Assembly (NCBI GenBank): GCA_046728935.1
Contig: JBKPFS010000011.1
Location: 1-6,932, forward strand
Direction of reading: 5' to 3'
Source: DATAFO01 sp046728935
GTDB lineage: Bacteria; Actinomycetota; Thermoleophilia; Solirubrobacterales; 70-9
DNA length: 6,932 nucleotides
The notes under the pieces are model-generated. The model made no database searches and had not been told where the DNA came from. It worked only from the letters and a program-made list of their open reading frames with translations. The translations under genes were made by a program, and so were the position numbers. Shown in pieces: positions 4,111 to 6,932 of this stretch (the stretch's first letter is position 1; each line of letters opens with the position of its first letter).

Positions 4111-5511
4111 GTGGACCGGGCGCTTTACGCCGACCTCGCGACGCTGCTCGACGGGGGAGCGGTGCTCAGCGGCACGCTTGCCGCCTACAGCTCCGACGAG
4201 ACCGAGGGTGCCGGCGTCCACGGGCGTCCCGACGCCGTGGTGCTCCCCGCCGACACCGAGGGCGTGGCGCGCGTCATGGGGTGGTGCTATGAGCACGACG
4301 TGCCCGTCATCCCCCGCGGAGGCGGCTCGGGGTTCGCGGGCGGCGCCGTGCCGGTCGACGGCGGCGTCGTCGTGGGTCTCGAGCGGCTCGATCGGGTGCG
4401 CTCGCTCGACCCGGGTCGCTGGCGGATGGAGGTGGAGGCTGGAGTGCGCACCGCCACCGTCCAGCGTCTGGCGCGTGAGAACGGTCTCTACTTCCCGCCC
4501 GACCCGGGCGCCGCCGAGCAGTCGCAGATCGGGGGCAACCTGGCCACCAACGCGGGCGGCCCGCACGCGTTCAAGTACGGCGTCACTGGCTCCTGGGTCA
4601 CCGGCCTCGAGGCGGTGATCCCGCCGGGGGAGGTGGTCCGGGTGGGCGGACCGATCCGCAAGGACGTCGCCGGCTACGACCTGCGCGCTCTCCTGATCGG
4701 TTCGGAGGGGACCTTGGGCGTGATCACCGCCGCCTGGCTGCGGCTGATTCCCGCCCCCGAGGTGGCGCTTCCTGTGGTCGCGTTCTACCCCGGAACCGAG
4801 GCGGGGTGCGTGGCGATCGAGGCGGTGCTGGCAAGCGGCCTCGTGCCGGCGGCGCTCGACTACCTCGACGCCGCGACGCTGCGGGCGGCCGCGGGCTCGT
4901 TCCCGGGAGAGGTCCCGGCCGGGGCGGCCTTTGCGGTCATCTGCGAGGCCGACGGCGACAGGGCGAGCGCCGAGGCGCTCCAGGCCGGGCTCGCCGAGGT
5001 GCTCGCCGACGGCGCGCTCGAGGCGCGCACACTGGTGGGGTCGAACCTCTCGGGGCTGTGGCGGTGGCGCGACGGCGTCTCGCTGGCGGTCTCCGCCCAG
5101 CGGGGCGGCAAGCTCTCGGAGGACATCGTCGTGCCCCTCGATCGACTTGCCGGGGCGATCTTCGAGACGATCGAGATCGGGCGGCGGCACGGGCTCGAGG
5201 CTTGCAGCTGGGGGCACGCCGGCGACGGCAATTTGCACTCCACCTTCCTCGTCGATCCGTCGAGCGAGGACGAGCTCCGCCGCGCGGAGGCGGCCGCCGA
5301 CGAGCTGTTCGAGCTCGCGGGGAGGCTGGGCGGCTCCGTCTCCGGCGAGCACGGACTCGGCTATCTCAAGAGCGGTCAGCTCGCGCGGCAGTGGCCCGAG
5401 CCGGCGCTTCGGCTGCACGAGGAGCTGAAGCGCGTCTTCGACCCGAAGGGCCTGCTCAACCCGGGCAAGAAGCTCGCCCGCCCGGCAGTGGCTCGGCAAC
5501 CCGCCGTTTGA
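4111..5511 (+). CDS. FAD-linked oxidase, glycolate oxidase GlcD / D-lactate dehydrogenase type
   Basis: The product is about 466 residues. The N-terminal half is a PCMH-type FAD-binding domain: RPDAVVLPADTEGVARVM (39-56), VIPRGGGSGFAGGAVP (66-81), the flavin-contact GGNLATNAGGPHAFKYG (141-157) and GSEGTLGVIT (197-206). The C-terminal half is the FAD-oxidase cap with KLSEDIVVP (334-342), WGHAGDGNLH (367-376, whose histidines are metal or substrate ligands in the family), SGEHGLGYLK (411-420) and the ending DPKGLLNPGKK. Such enzymes oxidise 2-hydroxyacids (glycolate, D-lactate, 2-hydroxyglutarate) to 2-oxoacids. No GlcE or GlcF partner is adjacent, so an independent D-lactate-like enzyme is plausible. 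GTG 4111 gives a normal N-terminus. The frame stays open to a GTG at 4009, but those 34 residues are Arg/Pro-rich and overlap the DJ-1 gene by 53 bases without a ribosome site, so the start is uncertain. It sits 49 bases after the DJ-1 stop. Confidence 0.9.
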   Translation: MDRALYADLATLLDGGAVLSGTLAAYSSDETEGAGVHGRPDAVVLPADTEGVARVMGWCYEHDVPVIPRGGGSGFAGGAVPVDGGVVVGLERLDRVRSLDPGRWRMEVEAGVRTATVQRLARENGLYFPPDPGAAEQSQIGGNLATNAGGPHAFKYGVTGSWVTGLEAVIPPGEVVRVGGPIRKDVAGYDLRALLIGSEGTLGVITAAWLRLIPAPEVALPVVAFYPGTEAGCVAIEAVLASGLVPAALDYLDAATLRAAAGSFPGEVPAGAAFAVICEADGDRASAEALQAGLAEVLADGALEARTLVGSNLSGLWRWRDGVSLAVSAQRGGKLSEDIVVPLDRLAGAIFETIEIGRRHGLEACSWGHAGDGNLHSTFLVDPSSEDELRRAEAAADELFELAGRLGGSVSGEHGLGYLKSGQLARQWPEPALRLHEELKRVFDPKGLLNPGKKLARPAVARQPAV

Positions 5512-5534
5512 AGCGCGGGCTGGCGGGTTACGAT
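5508..5534 (+). promoter_or_regulatory. Possible promoter for the YbdK-type ligase gene
   Basis: TTGAAG (5508-5513) and TACGAT (5529-5534) resemble -35 and -10 boxes with a 15-base spacer, shorter than the usual 17. Transcription would begin near 5541, giving a leader of about eight bases. The ligase ATG at 5549 has only a weak GGCGG upstream, which suits a short-leader or nearly leaderless mRNA. The gene may equally be read from the upstream oxidase transcript. Confidence 0.3.
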
Positions 5535-5548
5535 CCGCCCGGCGGCCC

Positions 5549-6661
5549 ATGCTCGAGCACAGATTCACCGGGCCCCCGTTCACGATCGGCATCGAGGAGG
5601 AGCTGATGCTCCTCGAGAGCTCGGGGCTCGGCCTCGCGCAGGGGATCGAGACCATCCTGGAGGGGGTTCCGCGCGAGCTCGACGGCCAGGTGAAGCCGGA
5701 GCTGATGCAGTCGGTGCTCGAGATCGCCACCACGCCGTGCCCCGACGTGCGCACGGCGGGCGAGGAGCTCGCCACGCTCCGGCGCGCGGTGGCCGAGATC
5801 GCCGAGCGCAACGGGATGCTTGTCGGCGCCTCGGGCACGCACCCGTTCGCCCTCTTCGAGGACCAGGAGATCGTCGACCGCCCCCGCTACAGGGAGCTCG
5901 CCGCCGAGCTCAGCTACATCGCCCGCCAGGAGCTGATCTTCGGCACCCACGTCCACGTCGGTATCGAGGGACCCGACAAGGCGATCTACGTCGCCGACGG
6001 CATCCGTCGCTACCTGCCGCTGCTTCTCGCGCTGTCGGCCAACTCCCCGTTCTGGCGCGGGCAGGCGACGGGGATGATGTCCACGCGGGTAGCGATCTTC
6101 CGCGCCTTCCCGCGCGAGGGCGTCCCGCCCCACTACGGCACCTGGGAGATCTTCTGCAACCGGGTCGAGATGATGATGCGGGCCGGGGCGATCGACGACT
6201 ACACGTACCTGTGGTGGGACGTGCGGCCGCATCCCAACCTGGGCACCGTCGAGACGCGCGTGTTCGACCAGCAGACGCGGCTCGAGCTGACCGTGTCGCT
6301 GGCGGCGCTGGTCGCCTCGATCGCCCGGCGGCTCAGCCGCCTCTTCGACTCCGAGGAGCCGCTGCGCGAGTACCCGAGCGAGCTCGTCGACGACAACAAG
6401 GTGCGTGCCGCACTGCGCGGCATCGACGGCAAGCTGGTCGACTTCCGCCGCGGGGAGCAGACGCCGGCGCGGGAGATGGCGCGCAAGCTGATCGACCTGG
6501 TGGCCGAGGACGCCGAGGCGCTCGGCTGCCGCGACGAGCTGGAGGGGATCAAGGACCTGCTCCAGATCGGCACCGGGGCGCACCGCCAGCTCGAGGTCTA
6601 CGAGCGCACGGGCGACATGAACGACCTCGTCCGGCTGATCGCCGAGACCAGCCGGCCGTAG
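5549..6661 (+). CDS. YbdK/GCS2-family carboxylate-amine ligase (glutamate-cysteine ligase-like)
   Basis: The 370-residue product is full length for the YbdK type of GCS2 ligases (about 370-375 residues). Motifs in order are FTIGIEEELML (11-21), ELMQSVLEIATTPC (51-64), GASGTHPFALF (93-103), FGTHVHVGI (131-139), LLALSANSPFWRG (159-171) with TGMMSTR (174-180), and LWWDVRPHPNLGTVETRVFD (221-240), which hold the ATP, Mg2+ and glutamate ligands of this fold. E. coli YbdK has weak ATP-dependent gamma-glutamylcysteine synthetase activity; the true substrates of most relatives are unknown. Actinobacteria generally use mycothiol, and a related enzyme (EgtA) feeds ergothioneine synthesis, so either a gamma-glutamyl thiol or another gamma-glutamyl amide is possible. 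The start at ATG 5549 places the conserved IGIEEE block at the usual distance from the N-terminus. The gene follows the FAD oxidase by 37 bases, so operon membership is plausible. Confidence 0.92.
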   Translation: MLEHRFTGPPFTIGIEEELMLLESSGLGLAQGIETILEGVPRELDGQVKPELMQSVLEIATTPCPDVRTAGEELATLRRAVAEIAERNGMLVGASGTHPFALFEDQEIVDRPRYRELAAELSYIARQELIFGTHVHVGIEGPDKAIYVADGIRRYLPLLLALSANSPFWRGQATGMMSTRVAIFRAFPREGVPPHYGTWEIFCNRVEMMMRAGAIDDYTYLWWDVRPHPNLGTVETRVFDQQTRLELTVSLAALVASIARRLSRLFDSEEPLREYPSELVDDNKVRAALRGIDGKLVDFRRGEQTPAREMARKLIDLVAEDAEALGCRDELEGIKDLLQIGTGAHRQLEVYERTGDMNDLVRLIAETSRP

Positions 6662-6663
6662 GG

Positions 6664-6707
6664 TTATCGAGCGCCGCGCCGGGCGCGGGATCGCCGCTGC
6701 GCGATAA
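6664..6707. repeat. Nested inverted repeat downstream of the ligase gene
   Basis: TTATCG (6664-6669) is complementary to CGATAA (6702-6707). Just inside, AGCG (6670-6673) can pair with CGCT (6695-6698) across a three-base bulge. Inside that, CCGCGC (6674-6679) pairs with GCGCGG (6683-6688) around a three-base loop. The fold begins two bases after the ligase stop codon and runs into the candidate -10 of the next gene. It could end the upstream transcript, act as an operator, or both. There is no U-tract. Confidence 0.4.
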
Positions 6708-6708
6708 T
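6703..6708 (+). promoter_or_regulatory. Candidate -10 box giving a leaderless mRNA
   Basis: GATAAT differs from the TATAAT consensus at one base and ends seven bases before the next gene's ATG (6716), so transcription would start at or next to the start codon. No Shine-Dalgarno lies upstream of that ATG, as expected for a leaderless mRNA, a common form in actinobacteria. No clear -35 box is visible. Confidence 0.45.
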
Positions 6709-6715
6709 CGCCCGA

Positions 6716-6932
6716 ATGGAATCGTCCTCGCCCGAGCTCAGCGTGGTCTGCAAGAACTGCGGCTCCGAGGTCAGCCCGTACGTGACCGAGTGCCCGTACT
6801 GCGGCACCCGGCTCCGAAAGCGGGCGCCGAAGCTCGAGCGGGTCGGCGACGAGGTCCGGCCCCGCGAGGGCCGGCGCGAGCGGCGCGCCCGCCGGGCGGC
6901 CGAGCGTCGCCAGCGGGCGGCCGCGCGGAGGG
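6716..6932 (+). CDS. Zinc-ribbon protein, N-terminal part only (possibly a rhomboid-family protease)
   Basis: The frame opens at ATG 6716 and runs off the window; 72 residues are visible. VCKNCGSEVSPYVTECPYCGTRLRKR gives a Cys-x2-Cys-x10-Cys-x2-Cys zinc ribbon with Cys12, Cys15, Cys26 and Cys29. After it comes a strongly basic Arg/Ala/Glu stretch (residues 33-72), likely a cytoplasmic linker. From memory, zinc ribbons with this wording (NCGSEVSPYVTECPYCG) precede a six-helix rhomboid serine protease domain in Thermoleophilia. The Ser/His catalytic region is beyond the window, so this part is inference. If right, the protein sits in the membrane and cleaves transmembrane substrates, with the ribbon in the cytoplasm. 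The start lies 54 bases after the ligase stop, with a GATAAT box just upstream and no ribosome site. Confidence 0.78.
   Translation, partial: MESSSPELSVVCKNCGSEVSPYVTECPYCGTRLRKRAPKLERVGDEVRPREGRRERRARRAAERRQRAAARR

Noticed and set aside
3994..5838. A 614-residue open frame on the minus strand
   Set aside because: It lies opposite the FAD oxidase and ligase genes, whose family motifs are clear. Its translation is His/Arg/Pro-rich with no recognisable domain, a usual mirror effect in GC-rich DNA.
5528..6583. A 351-residue open frame on the minus strand
   Set aside because: It is antisense to the YbdK-type ligase, is rich in His, Val, Asp and Arg, and has no family motif. The ligase frame explains this region fully.

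Overview
The window is very GC-rich DNA (about 68-70% by eye) with dense, mostly short-gapped genes and GAG/CTC/GCC-dominated codon use. It reads as a chromosomal stretch of a high-GC actinobacterium. Several proteins (the zinc-ribbon protein at the right end, the YbdK-type ligase with a WWDVRPHP motif, the GINWGAAFFGW membrane protein) resemble what I recall from Thermoleophilia (Solirubrobacterales/Gaiellales). That placement rests on memory and base composition, not on a search. I see no tRNA, rRNA, CRISPR array, insertion sequence, phage gene or attachment site.

Left block (1-873). A leftward, truncated gene for a helix-turn-helix-like protein with an acidic tail is divergent from csrA (376-609). 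csrA encodes the RNA-binding regulator CsrA and is followed by a gene for a small, basic, single-span membrane protein (634-873). The csrA leader can fold into a hairpin that places the Shine-Dalgarno GGA, inside an ANGGA motif, in the loop. This is the architecture expected of a CsrA self-repression site. A compact GC hairpin fills the 17-bp gap to the next, convergent gene.

Middle block (892-3246), all leftward. Transcription order is a stand-alone DUF2090 aldolase-like TIM-barrel protein (2326-3246), a four-span membrane protein of unknown function (1507-2205) and a membrane-anchored staphylococcal-nuclease-like enzyme (892-1422). A GC hairpin sits just after the DUF2090 gene, so the membrane protein may be transcribed separately.

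Right block (3468-6932), all rightward. A DJ-1/PfpI-family protein, an FAD-linked glycolate/D-lactate-type oxidase, a YbdK/GCS2-type glutamate-cysteine ligase-like enzyme and a truncated zinc-ribbon protein follow each other. The zinc-ribbon protein may be the N-terminus of a rhomboid protease. The 221-bp divergent gap between DUF2090 and the DJ-1 gene carries an 11-bp direct repeat with a 21-bp period.

How the genes might work together (inference): the DJ-1, FAD oxidase and ligase genes, beside a sugar-phosphate aldolase-like gene, could form a reactive-carbonyl or 2-hydroxyacid handling group. An aldolase yields carbonyl fragments, a DJ-1 glyoxalase converts glyoxals to 2-hydroxyacids, the FAD enzyme oxidises those, and the ligase makes a gamma-glutamyl compound. 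No part of this is proven by the sequence. Nothing here is clearly a new defence or mobile system. The most distinctive signals are the csrA leader hairpin, this gene grouping, and short structured elements at gene starts.
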